A stretch of 64,000 nt of DNA, from the NCBI GenBank assembly GCA_964236445.1, contig CAXSDR010000003.1:3313-67312 (forward strand), written 5' to 3'. Under the pieces are notes generated by a model. That model was not told where the DNA came from. It did not search any database and saw nothing but the letters and a program-made list of their open reading frames with translations. Positions 25,198-33,366 of the stretch are shown here, one piece after another (the first letter of the stretch is position 1; every line of letters starts with the position of its first letter). The position numbers were made by a program, and so were the translations under genes. Source of the DNA: CAXSDR01 sp964236445. Its GTDB lineage: Bacteria; Actinomycetota; Actinomycetes; Motilibacterales; Motilibacteraceae.

Positions 25198-25911
25198 GGC
25201 GGGACCGCCGACAGTCTTCGCCGGCGCCGCGTCAGCGGCTTCGAGCGCTGCCAGCTTCGCAAGCCGGTTCTCGAACATCCTGACCACCTGCAGCCGGTTG
25301 GCGTGCGCGCGCTCATAGGCGAGGACCTGCTCGAGATGAGCGGGCGTCAGCGCGCGCAGCCGTGAGCGCAACGACCCCAGGGTCAGGTGGTCGTAGTCGG
25401 GAAGCGGCAGATCGTCGTGCGCGAGCACCGCGGCGGCGGCGACCGGTGGTTCAGCTGCGCGCAGGTCCGGCGGGGGTTCGGGCGCAGCCTGAGGTACGCG
25501 CGGCTCGGGCGGCGGGCCACCGGCCGGTGGCGTGGTTGGCAGAAGGGACCCCTCTGCCAACATCGGCGCCGCAGAGGGGACCCTTGTGGCGAACCTATTG
25601 GCAGAAGGGGCCCCTCTGCCAGGCGTGGGAGGCGTGGGAGGCGTGACGAGGGCCCGCGCGGGCGGTGCGCTGCGAAGCGCGGCAGCGGAGCGACGTCTCG
25701 TGACCCACGCCGTCGAGGCCGTCGCGGCAGCCATGAGCACACCCACGAGCACCGTGCGTGCCGTGGCGGCGCGCCCGGGGAACCTCCGGGAAAAGCGGTG
25801 CACGCGTCGCGGCAGGCTGCGGCCCGACGACGGCTGCCCTCGGCGTACGCCGGCGACGCGACGCGCGAGGACGCGCCGCCTGACGACGGCTGATCTGCGA
25901 TGGATCCGCAC
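25195..25911 (-). CDS. Actinobacterial lipid-droplet-associated-like protein with palindromic inserts
   Basis: A 238-residue protein. The conserved C-terminal domain is LPLPDYDHLTLGSLRSRL, then LEQVLAYERAHANRLQVV and MFENRLAKL. It matches proteins found upstream of xseA in actinobacteria (Rv1109c-like), often labelled lipid-droplet-associated. The N-terminus is basic with a hydrophobic stretch (TARTVLVGVLMAAATASTAW). The middle is a Pro/Ala linker that contains three copies of a palindromic DNA repeat read as peptide (for example LAEGSLLPTT). GTG 25911 is chosen for the AGGAGGT five bases upstream. Confidence 0.68.
   Translation of the reverse strand: MRIHRRSAVVRRRVLARRVAGVRRGQPSSGRSLPRRVHRFSRRFPGRAATARTVLVGVLMAAATASTAWVTRRRSAAALRSAPPARALVTPPTPPTPGRGAPSANRFATRVPSAAPMLAEGSLLPTTPPAGGPPPEPRVPQAAPEPPPDLRAAEPPVAAAAVLAHDDLPLPDYDHLTLGSLRSRLRALTPAHLEQVLAYERAHANRLQVVRMFENRLAKLAALEAADAAPAKTVGGPA
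25535..25622. repeat. Cluster of three palindromic repeats inside a coding region
   Basis: Copy 1 (25535-25561) has perfect 9-base arms GTTGGCAGA / TCTGCCAAC around AGGGACCCC. Copy 3 (25598-25622) is nearly the same palindrome with GGGGCCCC at its centre. Copy 2 (25568-25590) is a degenerate, inverted version. Copies 1 and 3 are 62 bp apart. They remain in frame with the host gene. Immediately after, GGCGTGGGA is repeated about three times (25623-25649). Confidence 0.85.
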
Positions 25912-25982
25912 GTGACCTCCTGTGACATCGCGCCGTGCGGCCGGGTTCCGGAGGAGCACCGGCTCATACCGCACCTGCCGCC

Positions 25983-25988
25983 TACGAT
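25983..25988 (+). promoter_or_regulatory. -10 element (TACGAT), leaderless ispH
   Basis: TACGAT is followed by exactly six bases and the ispH GTG; no ribosome site is possible in that gap. Confidence 0.5.
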
Positions 25989-25994
25989 GGCAGG

Positions 25995-26975
25995 GTGCCC
26001 GCGACCTCGACAACAGCCCGCCGCGTCCTGCTCGCTGCCCCCCGTGGCTACTGCGCGGGCGTCGATCGCGCCGTCGTGACGGTCGAGAAGGCGCTCGGGC
26101 TCTATGGCGCCCCGGTCTATGTGCGCAAGGAGATCGTGCACAACCGTTATGTCGTGACGAGCCTGCAGGCGCAAGGCGCGATCTTCGTGGACGAGACCGA
26201 CGAGGTCCCCGAGGGTGCCACCGTGATCTTCTCCGCGCACGGCGTCGCACCGGTCGTGCACGACCAGGCTCGCGAGCGTGGTCTGAAGACGATCGACGCC
26301 ACCTGCCCCCTCGTGACCAAGGTCCACCACGAGGCGCGCCGCTTCGCCGAGGACGACTACGACATCCTGCTGATCGGCCACGAGGGTCACGAGGAGGTCG
26401 TCGGCACCACGGGCGAGGCGCCCGCCCACATCCACCTCGTCGACGGCCCCGACGACGTCGAGCACGTCGTGGTGCGCGACCCCGAGCGGGTCGCCTGGCT
26501 GTCGCAGACCACGCTGTCGGTGGACGAGACGCTCGAGACCGTACGCCGCCTCCGACTGCGCTTCCCGCAGCTGCAGGACCCCCCGAGCGACGACATCTGC
26601 TATGCCACGCAGAACCGCCAGGTCGCCGTCAAGGAGATGGCAGCGCAGGTGCAGCTCACGATCGTGGTCGGCTCGCGCAACTCCTCGAACTCCGTGCGCC
26701 TCGTGGAGGTGGCCAAGGAGTCGGGCTCCGACGCCGCCTACCTCGTCGACATCGCCGACGAGATCGACGAGGCATGGCTCGAGGGCGTGACGACGGTGGG
26801 GGTGACCAGCGGCGCTTCGGTCCCCGAGATCCTCGTACGCGGTGTGCTCGACTGGCTTGCGCAGCGCGGCTGGGGAGATGTGCAGGAAGTCGTCTCGGCG
26901 AAGGAGAGCCTGCTCTTCTCCCTGCCGGTCGAGTTGCGCCGTGACCTCAAAACAGCCAGGGCTCGTCAGGCTTAG
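25995..26975 (+). CDS. ispH: 4-hydroxy-3-methylbut-2-enyl diphosphate reductase
   Basis: A 326-residue 4Fe-4S enzyme making IPP and DMAPP at the end of the MEP pathway. Cluster ligands are in APRGYCAGVDRA, DATCPLV and DDICYATQNRQ; the catalytic ATQ/SSNS motif (SRNSSNSVRLVEVA) is present. The GTG at 25995 fits the family N-terminus (RRVLLAAPRGYCAGV) and follows a TANNNT element. Its 3' end overlaps the convergent DUF6542 gene by 29 bp. Confidence 0.96.
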   Translation: MPATSTTARRVLLAAPRGYCAGVDRAVVTVEKALGLYGAPVYVRKEIVHNRYVVTSLQAQGAIFVDETDEVPEGATVIFSAHGVAPVVHDQARERGLKTIDATCPLVTKVHHEARRFAEDDYDILLIGHEGHEEVVGTTGEAPAHIHLVDGPDDVEHVVVRDPERVAWLSQTTLSVDETLETVRRLRLRFPQLQDPPSDDICYATQNRQVAVKEMAAQVQLTIVVGSRNSSNSVRLVEVAKESGSDAAYLVDIADEIDEAWLEGVTTVGVTSGASVPEILVRGVLDWLAQRGWGDVQEVVSAKESLLFSLPVELRRDLKTARARQA

Positions 26976-27498
26976 CCTGCTCGCCGTCGTTCTTCTCGTT
27001 CTCTGCAGCAGTCCATGAGCCCGCCGCCGGGCGTGACGCTTCGTTGGGGGCGTTGGAGACCGGCGACCGGCGTCCCCCGCTGCCGATCCGGGCATCCGCC
27101 CTGCGTCGTCTGACCAGGCGCGTCAGCGCGATTGCAGCGGCCAGCGCTTCACCGCCGAGCAGCAGCGGCGCATTCAGGGCGAGTTTGGTGCTGGTGTCGG
27201 TGGCTTCGCGCAACAACCACGACCCCGAGCCGGAGAGACCCAGCACCTGTTGCGCCAGCAGGACCCCGATGACGAAGACCCATGGCGGAATCGTGACCGC
27301 TGCCAGCAGGTGGCGACCCTCGACCCGTGTCGCGACCCAGGCGCATGCAACGACGAAGCCCGCAGTGAATCCCCAGTGCAGACCTCGGGACACGACGATG
27401 TCGACCAGGACGCCGGCGCAGGTCAGAAGAGTGGCGAGGAGCGCGGCACCGGTGGCGCTGAGCCCGGCGTCAGAGGGGGAAGGGGGGTGGGGCGACAC
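26947..27498 (-). CDS. DUF6542 membrane protein
   Basis: A 183-residue protein with four predicted helices (about 16-35, 43-58, 65-86, 108-122) followed by a charged, disordered cytoplasmic tail (GEQAKPDEPWLF at the end). It matches the actinobacterial DUF6542 family found between ispH and ychF (Rv1111c-like). Function unknown. GTG 27498 has TAGCGT six bases upstream. Confidence 0.72.
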   Translation of the reverse strand: MSPHPPSPSDAGLSATGAALLATLLTCAGVLVDIVVSRGLHWGFTAGFVVACAWVATRVEGRHLLAAVTIPPWVFVIGVLLAQQVLGLSGSGSWLLREATDTSTKLALNAPLLLGGEALAAAIALTRLVRRRRADARIGSGGRRSPVSNAPNEASRPAAGSWTAAENEKNDGEQAKPDEPWLF

Positions 27499-27504
27499 CC
27501 CGGA

Positions 27505-27510
27505 ACGCTA
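27505..27510 (-). promoter_or_regulatory. -10 element (TAGCGT), leaderless DUF6542 gene
   Basis: TAGCGT, six bases, then the GTG at 27498. Confidence 0.45.
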
Positions 27511-27515
27511 ACGCG

Positions 27516-28787
27516 TCATCCTTCGGCGGCTCGCAACGGCGCACCGTCCTGAGATGCCGGGATCGAGTCCACCGGCTCCAATGCACTGGCCAGACGCACC
27601 GTCATGGGCCGGGTGGCGTTGTCGACCGGAGCGGGATGCAGCTGCGTCCCCCCGCCCCGCCGCCCACCAGACCCGACGCCTTCCGCTGACACCCCCTGGG
27701 AGGCCACGGCGTCCCCGACTCCGAGCTCGGAGAGCCGCCGTGTCGCGGGCACGACGCTGCGCTCGAACGAGCCGACGGCCGTGTTGTAGTCGTCGACGCT
27801 GCGCGAGAGCGAGCGCCCCAGCTTGTCGACGTGGCCTGCCAGCGTGCCGAGCCGCCGGTGCAGGTCGCGGCCGGCCGCGACCACGTCGCGCGCGCCCTCG
27901 GCCAGCGAGTCCTGCTGCCAGCCGAAGGCGATGGTGCGCAGCAGGGTGAGCAGCACGGTCGGGGTCGCGATCACCACGCCCTTGCCCATCGCGTGCTCGA
28001 GCAGCGTCGGGTCGGCGTCGAGGGCGGGTGCGAGGAAGGCCTCGGCGGGAACGAACAGCACGACGATCTCCGGGCCGGGCTGCACCGCCGCCCAGTAGTC
28101 CTTGGCGGCAAGGGTGTCGACGTGGCTGCGCAGCGCTCGCGCGTGAGCGACCAGGCGCTCCTCGCGCACGACGCCGTCCCCCCCGGAGCCGGCCGCCTCG
28201 AGATAGGCCGACAGCGGCACCTTGGCGTCGATGACCACCCCTCGCCCGCCCGCGAGCCTCACCACCAGGTCAGGTCGCTGTCGGGCATCTCCGGTGTCGA
28301 GGGTCACCTGCTCGTAGAAGTCGCAGTGCTTGAGCATGCCCGCCAGCTCGACGACCCGGCGCAGCTGCACCTCACCCCAGCGGCCACGTGCGTTGGGCGA
28401 GCGGAGCGCTCCGGCGAGCGAGGCGGTCTCGGCGCGCAGCTGCTCGGAGGCGTAGGCGACCGAGCGCACCTGCTCGCCGAGTGCCGCCTGGGCAGCGGCG
28501 CGTGCCGTCTCGACCTGCACGAGTCGGGTCTCGACCCGCTCGAGGGCGCTGCGCACGGGCGCGACCATGTGCTCCACCGCCTGCTCGCGCAGCGCGAGGT
28601 CCCCCGAGGTGCGGGCCCCGGCCTCGCGGAAGCGGGAGTCGGCGAGCTCGACCACCCGGCGCTCGCGGCGCGCCAGCGCGTCGTCGCTGAGCCCGGCGCG
28701 CGCGGCAAGCACAAGGCCCGCAGCCAGGCCGACCAGCAGCCCGAGCGCGATGCCGGCGATCAGGGCGAGCAGCGTGTGAATCTCCAT
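27516..28787 (-). CDS. rmuC: DNA recombination protein RmuC homologue
   Basis: A 423-residue protein with an N-terminal membrane helix (LLALIAGIALGLLVGLAAG), a long coiled coil (about 40-130) and the RmuC nuclease-like domain (GRWGEVQLRRVVELAGML, VVIDAKVPLSAYL, ATPTVLLTLLRTIAFGWQQ). RmuC limits inversions at short inverted repeats in E. coli. ATG 28787 gives MEIHTLL. CAGCAT six bases upstream could be a leaderless -10. Confidence 0.9.
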   Translation of the reverse strand: MEIHTLLALIAGIALGLLVGLAAGLVLAARAGLSDDALARRERRVVELADSRFREAGARTSGDLALREQAVEHMVAPVRSALERVETRLVQVETARAAAQAALGEQVRSVAYASEQLRAETASLAGALRSPNARGRWGEVQLRRVVELAGMLKHCDFYEQVTLDTGDARQRPDLVVRLAGGRGVVIDAKVPLSAYLEAAGSGGDGVVREERLVAHARALRSHVDTLAAKDYWAAVQPGPEIVVLFVPAEAFLAPALDADPTLLEHAMGKGVVIATPTVLLTLLRTIAFGWQQDSLAEGARDVVAAGRDLHRRLGTLAGHVDKLGRSLSRSVDDYNTAVGSFERSVVPATRRLSELGVGDAVASQGVSAEGVGSGGRRGGGTQLHPAPVDNATRPMTVRLASALEPVDSIPASQDGAPLRAAEG

Positions 28788-28892
28788 GCCGCCATGCTGA
28801 CGGGCACCACTGACAGTTTCGGTTCGCCGCGGATGAGCCGGAGCACACGGCTGTCCGATCGGCGCGAGCATCGCGGGTAGGCTCGCGTCCTC

Positions 28893-29966
28893 GTGGGACT
28901 CACCATCGGCATCGTCGGCCTGCCCAACGTCGGCAAATCCACCCTTTTCAACGCGCTGACGCGCAACGACGTCCTCGCGGCGAACTACCCGTTCGCGACG
29001 ATCGAGCCCAACACCGGCGTCGTGGGCGTCCCCGACGCCCGTCTCGCCGCGCTGGCCGAGGTCCATGGCTCCGTGAAGATCGTGCCCGCGACCGTGACCT
29101 TCGTCGACATCGCGGGCATCGTGCGGGGCGCCAGCGAGGGCCAGGGGCTCGGCAACAAGTTCCTCGCCAACATTCGCGAAGCGGAGGCGATCTGCCAGGT
29201 CATCAGGGTCTTCACCGACCCGGACGTCGTGCACGTCGACGGTCGTGTGGAGCCGGGCGCCGACATCGAGACCATCAACACCGAGCTGATCCTCGCGGAC
29301 CTGCAGACCATCGACAACGCGCTGCCGCGCCTGGCGAAGGAGTCGCGCACCGACAAGTCCAAGGTCGCCGTGGTCGCCGAGGCCGAGAAGGCCCGCGCCA
29401 CGCTCGATGCCGGCCAGACCGTCTTCGCGGGCCGGCTCGACCGCGACCTCCTGCGCGAGCTGCACCTGCTCACGGCCAAGCCGTTCCTCTATGTCTTCAA
29501 CCTCGACGACGAGGAGCTTGCTGACGAGCAGCTCAAGGAGCGCATGCGTGCACTCGTCGCCCCGGCCGAAGCGGTGTTCCTCGACGCGAAGCTCGAGGCT
29601 GAGCTGAGCGAGCTGCCCGAGGACGAGGCGCTCGAGCTGCTGCAGTCCACCGGCCAGGAGCAGTCCGGGCTCGACCTGCTCGCCCAGATCGGCTTTCGCA
29701 CGCTCGGCCTGCAGACCTACCTCACCGCCGGGCCCAAGGAGTCACGCGCCTGGACCATCCCGGTCGGTGCCACGGCGCCGGAGGCTGCCGGCGTCATCCA
29801 CACCGACTTCCAGCGCGGCTTCATCAAGGCCGAGATCGTCGCGTTCGACGACCTGATAGCCGCCGGCTCGATGGCCGAGGCGAAGGCGCGTGGGCGCGTA
29901 CGCATCGAGGGCAAGGACTACGTCATGGCTGACGGCGACGTCGTGGACTTCCGCTTCAACGTGTGA
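28893..29966 (+). CDS. ychF: Redox-regulated ATPase YchF/OLA1
   Basis: A 357-residue Obg-family P-loop protein that prefers ATP. P-loop GLPNVGKSTLFNAL (about 9-22), G3 FVDIAGIVRGAS, G4 NLDDEE in place of NKxD, and a C-terminal TGS domain ending YVMADGDVVDFRFNV. Proposed ribosome-associated stress regulator. GTG 28893 matches the family start. TAGGCT lies nine bases upstream. The next small gene overlaps its stop by GTGA. Confidence 0.95.
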   Translation: MGLTIGIVGLPNVGKSTLFNALTRNDVLAANYPFATIEPNTGVVGVPDARLAALAEVHGSVKIVPATVTFVDIAGIVRGASEGQGLGNKFLANIREAEAICQVIRVFTDPDVVHVDGRVEPGADIETINTELILADLQTIDNALPRLAKESRTDKSKVAVVAEAEKARATLDAGQTVFAGRLDRDLLRELHLLTAKPFLYVFNLDDEELADEQLKERMRALVAPAEAVFLDAKLEAELSELPEDEALELLQSTGQEQSGLDLLAQIGFRTLGLQTYLTAGPKESRAWTIPVGATAPEAAGVIHTDFQRGFIKAEIVAFDDLIAAGSMAEAKARGRVRIEGKDYVMADGDVVDFRFNV

Positions 29967-30136
29967 CTCGCGTGGCTGCAGGCGAGGCGGGCGCGCTGCA
30001 TCGGCTGGTGTCCCACGCGATACCCGATATCGACATGCTGCGCCGGGCCAGCGAGGATGCCAACCGCAAGCTGTGCGACGTCGCCCGCAGCCTCGTACGA
30101 GACGCCGGCTCACCCGCCCCGTCGGCCCGGCGTTGA
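29963..30136 (+). CDS. 57-residue ANTAR-like mini-protein
   Basis: A short gene overlapping the ychF stop (GTGA) and ending where the mutT frame opens (TTGA at 30133). The C-terminal half, DIDMLRRASEDANRKLCDVARSLV, split as DIDMLRRASEDANRK and LCDVARSLV, reads like the last two helices of an ANTAR RNA-binding domain (consensus ...LRRYARSHNRKLxDVAxxVV). The first ANTAR helix is not recognisable. It could be a minimal RNA-binding antiterminator, a regulator subunit, or a decayed remnant. Tight overlap with both neighbours favours a translated gene. Confidence 0.5.
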   Translation: MTRVAAGEAGALHRLVSHAIPDIDMLRRASEDANRKLCDVARSLVRDAGSPAPSARR

Positions 30137-30141
30137 CGGCC

Positions 30142-30534
30142 GTGCCCGGCGAGTCCATATTGGTCGTCGCCGCCGCCCTGATCGACGCCGACGGCCGGTT
30201 GCTGGCTGCGCGGCGCAGCGCCCCCGCAGCGCTCGCGGGGCGCTGGGAGCTGCCGGGCGGCAAGGTCGAGCCGGGGGAGGCGCCGACGTCCGCGCTGCGA
30301 CGTGAGTGCCTCGAGGAGCTCGGCATCATCATCGAGCTGGGCGAGCAGGTCGGCGCGAACTGGCCGCTGGGACCTCGTACGCTGCTGCGCGTCTGGCGTG
30401 CCACCGTGACGCAGGGGATTCCGCTCCCGCTCCAGGACCATTCGGAGCTGAGGTGGTTGGCGCCGGGGCAGTGGCTCAGCGTGACCTGGTTGGACTGCGA
30501 CATGCCGGTGGTTCTCGCGCTTCAGGACGCGTGA
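30142..30534 (+). CDS. MutT-type NUDIX hydrolase (8-oxo-dGTP diphosphatase-like)
   Basis: A ~130-residue NUDIX enzyme. The NUDIX box is complete: GKVEPGEAPTSALRRECLEELG. The N-terminal ILVVAAALIDADGRLLAARR and C-terminal ELRWLAPGQW are typical of MutT, which removes oxidised nucleotides such as 8-oxo-dGTP. Start may be GTG 30142 or TTG 30133, which overlaps the ANTAR-like gene stop. Confidence 0.85.
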   Translation: MPGESILVVAAALIDADGRLLAARRSAPAALAGRWELPGGKVEPGEAPTSALRRECLEELGIIIELGEQVGANWPLGPRTLLRVWRATVTQGIPLPLQDHSELRWLAPGQWLSVTWLDCDMPVVLALQDA

Positions 30535-30673
30535 ACATCCCGCATCGTGAGATGATCTCCGCTCATGCGTTACGCATTTGCAACAGATCTGCGCTTGTCC
30601 GTCACGTACGCTCGTCTACGGTCTCGTCACGCAGTTTCGACGGGGCAATGACCCCATACCAGGAGGATGAAGC

Positions 30674-32335
30674 ATGCGCGGACTCAAGCGCGCTCAGTAC
30701 GCGGTCAGCATGACGGCCATCGCCGTTGTTGCCACCGCCTGCAGCAGTGGAAGCAGTGGCAGCGGCACCAAGACGACCGCCTCCTCCAGTGCAGGGACCG
30801 ACGGCGGCACCGTCTCGATCAACCTCAGCGAGCCGCAGCACCTCATCCCCACGAACGCCGCCGAGACCAACGCCTCTGAAGTCCTCGACGCCTTGTTCAC
30901 CGGACTGATCAAGTTCGACAAGGACAACAAGGCGCAATACACCGACCTCGCCGAGTCGGTCGAGTCCCCGGACAACACCGTGTGGACCATCAAGATCAAG
31001 CCCGGCTGGAAGTTCGCCAACGGCGAGCCGGTCACGGTCGACAGCTTCATCGACGCCTGGAACTACGGCGCCCTGAGCACCAACGGCCAGCAGAACAGCT
31101 ACTTCTTCGCCAACATCAAGGGCTACGCCGACGTCAGCCCGACCGACCCCAACCCTGACGACAAGGTCGTGCCGAAGCCGACGGCCAAGACGATGTCCGG
31201 GCTGGCCAAGGTCAGCGACACCGAGATGACGGTGACCCTGTCCCAGCCGGACAACACCTTCAAGATCGAGCTCGGCTACGCAGCCTTCTATCCGCTGCCC
31301 AAGGCCGCGTTCGCCGACATGAAGGCGTTCGAGCAGGCGCCGATCGGCAACGGCCCCTTCAAGATGAGCGGCACCTGGGTCCACAACCAGCTGATCAAGG
31401 TCGTCCGCAACGACGCCTACAGCGGCGCCACCAAGCCCCACGTCTCCGAGATCGACTACAAGATGTACACCTCGCAGGACACCGCCTACAACGAGCTGAT
31501 CAGCGGCAGCCTGGACGTCCTGACGCAGGTGCCTTCAGCCTCCTTGGGTCGCGCCAAGACCGACCTGGGCGACCGTTACGCTGACTTCCCCTCGTCGAAC
31601 TACGGCTTCATCGGCTTCCCGGTCTTCGACCCGACCTTCAAGGACGTCAACGTCCGCAAGGGGATCTCCGAGGCCATCGACCGCGCGAGCATCATGAAGA
31701 CGGTGTTCAACGGCACGCGCGTCCCGGCTGACGACTTCGTCGCCCCGATCGTCCCGGGCTACCGCAAGGGCGGCTGTGGCGAGGCATGCGTCTACGACCG
31801 CGCCAAGGCGAAGGCCACGTTCAGCGCGGCAGCCAACCCGCCCACGGCCATGACGCTGACCTACAACGCGGACGGCGGTCACAAGGAGTGGATGGAGGCC
31901 GCATGCAACTCGATTCACCAGGCCCTCGGCATCCAGTGCGTCGCGAAGCCGCAGCCTGACTTCGCGACCATGCTCAACAACCTGGACAAGGCCAAGAAGA
32001 GCAAGCAGGCCTTCGGTGCCTTCCGGCTCGGCTGGATCATGGACTACCCGTCCGCCCAGGACTACCTCGGTCCGCTCTACTCGACCAACGGTGGTTCCAA
32101 CTACTACGGCTACAGCAACAAGGAGTTCGACGCCCTGGTCCTCAAGGGTCAGGCGGCGAGCGAGGCAGACTCCATCCCGCTCTATCAGCAGGCTGACGAC
32201 ATCCTGGCGAAGGACTTCCCGGCCGCCCCGATGTACTACGGCAGCTCGCAGGTGGGCTGGTCCAAGCGGGTCAGCAACGTGAACCTCGACGCCTACCAGC
32301 GCATCGACAAGTTCGCGCTGACCGTCAGCAAGTAG
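30674..32335 (+). CDS. Peptide ABC transporter substrate-binding lipoprotein (family 5)
   Basis: A 553-residue OppA/DppA-type receptor. A lipoprotein signal with lipobox ending VVATAC (Cys23) is followed by a Ser/Gly/Thr linker. Family 5 signatures include AETNASEVLDALFTGLIKF, WTIKIKPGWKFANGEPV and FRLGWIMDYPSAQDYL. It binds peptides (or a peptide-like solute) outside the membrane and feeds the permease pair downstream. AGGAGGA is placed ideally before the ATG. TTGTCC-N16-TACGGT (30595-30622) is a weak promoter candidate. Confidence 0.93.
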   Translation: MRGLKRAQYAVSMTAIAVVATACSSGSSGSGTKTTASSSAGTDGGTVSINLSEPQHLIPTNAAETNASEVLDALFTGLIKFDKDNKAQYTDLAESVESPDNTVWTIKIKPGWKFANGEPVTVDSFIDAWNYGALSTNGQQNSYFFANIKGYADVSPTDPNPDDKVVPKPTAKTMSGLAKVSDTEMTVTLSQPDNTFKIELGYAAFYPLPKAAFADMKAFEQAPIGNGPFKMSGTWVHNQLIKVVRNDAYSGATKPHVSEIDYKMYTSQDTAYNELISGSLDVLTQVPSASLGRAKTDLGDRYADFPSSNYGFIGFPVFDPTFKDVNVRKGISEAIDRASIMKTVFNGTRVPADDFVAPIVPGYRKGGCGEACVYDRAKAKATFSAAANPPTAMTLTYNADGGHKEWMEAACNSIHQALGIQCVAKPQPDFATMLNNLDKAKKSKQAFGAFRLGWIMDYPSAQDYLGPLYSTNGGSNYYGYSNKEFDALVLKGQAASEADSIPLYQQADDILAKDFPAAPMYYGSSQVGWSKRVSNVNLDAYQRIDKFALTVSK

Positions 32336-32341
32336 CGCAAC

Positions 32342-32380
32342 GCATCAGGGGAGGTGGACACTGTCCGCCTCCCCTGATGC
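32342..32380 (+). terminator. Long intercistronic stem-loop after the binding-protein gene
   Basis: 19-base arms (32342-32360 and 32362-32380) pair with a single G-T wobble, beginning seven bases after the stop codon. Such stem-loops behind binding-protein genes stabilise the upstream message and partly terminate, so the receptor is made in excess over the permease. Confidence 0.8.
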
Positions 32381-32430
32381 TCGCCTTGGCACCGAGCGAC
32401 CGGAAGACCGAGCCGTCCAGGAGGCAGTGC

Positions 32431-33366
32431 GTGTGGCGCTACACCGTCCGTCGCGTCCTGCAGCTGATCCCGATGCTGCTCGCCACCACTTTCCTCATCT
32501 TCGCGGCGGTCTATGCCCTGCCTGGTGACAAGGTGCAGCGGCTGTCCGGCGAGCGTCGCCCCGATGTGGCCCGCGCCAACTACCTGCGCCAGCACTACAA
32601 CCTCGACGACCCGCTCGTCGTGCAATACGGCAAGTACGTCGCCCGCCTCGCGACAGGTGACTTCGGCGAGACCTTCCAGCAGCGCCCGGTGTCGGACCTG
32701 CTGAAGGAGGAATATCCCGTCTCCCTCAAGCTCGGCCTCATCGGCATCGTCTTGGAGGCGGTCCTCGGCATCGGCGTCGGTGTGATCGCCGGGCTGCGCC
32801 GCAACGGTCTCTTCGACCGCGGGGTGCTGGTCGTGACCCTCGTCTTCGTGTCGATCCCGTCGTTCGTCATCGCCTTCATCGTCCAGCTCGTCGTCGGCGT
32901 CTCCTGGCGTGGCATATTCCACCTGCCCGTCGCCGGCATCGAGGCAGGCTTCCCGCGTGCCTATCTGCTGCCAGGTCTCTGCGTCGCGCTGCTCGGCCTG
33001 GCTGTCCTGGCCCGCTTGACCCGCACGAGCATCGTCGAGAACCTGCGCGCCGACTATGTGCGCACCGCCATCGCCAAGGGCATGCCGCGCCGCCGCGTCG
33101 TCGGGGTCCACACCCTGCGCAACACCATGATCCCGATCGTGACGGAGATCGGCACCGACCTTTCCTCGATCATGGGCACCGCCGTCGTGACGGAGACCAT
33201 CTTCAACCTGCCCGGCGTCGGTCGGCAGGTGGCCGAGTCCGTACGCCTCGGCGAGACCCCCGTCGTGGTGGGCATCGTGACGTTGCTGGTCTGCATCTAC
33301 GCCGTGGTCAACCTTCTGATCGACCTGATGTATGCCTTGCTCGACCCGAGGATCCGCTTTGACTGA
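32431..33366 (+). CDS. Peptide ABC transporter permease (DppB/OppB type)
   Basis: A 311-residue inner-membrane permease with six helices. The BPD-transport EAA loop reads DYVRTAIAKGMPRRRVVGVH. The N-terminal YTVRRVLQLIPMLLATTFLIF is typical of DppB. GTG 32431 is chosen because AGGAGG ends six bases upstream. It overlaps the next permease by 8 bp. Confidence 0.92.
   Translation: MWRYTVRRVLQLIPMLLATTFLIFAAVYALPGDKVQRLSGERRPDVARANYLRQHYNLDDPLVVQYGKYVARLATGDFGETFQQRPVSDLLKEEYPVSLKLGLIGIVLEAVLGIGVGVIAGLRRNGLFDRGVLVVTLVFVSIPSFVIAFIVQLVVGVSWRGIFHLPVAGIEAGFPRAYLLPGLCVALLGLAVLARLTRTSIVENLRADYVRTAIAKGMPRRRVVGVHTLRNTMIPIVTEIGTDLSSIMGTAVVTETIFNLPGVGRQVAESVRLGETPVVVGIVTLLVCIYAVVNLLIDLMYALLDPRIRFD

Noticed and set aside
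25535..25622. CRISPR-like array
   Set aside because: The repeats are palindromic, only three, and one is inverted and degenerate; no regular unique spacers and no cas genes.
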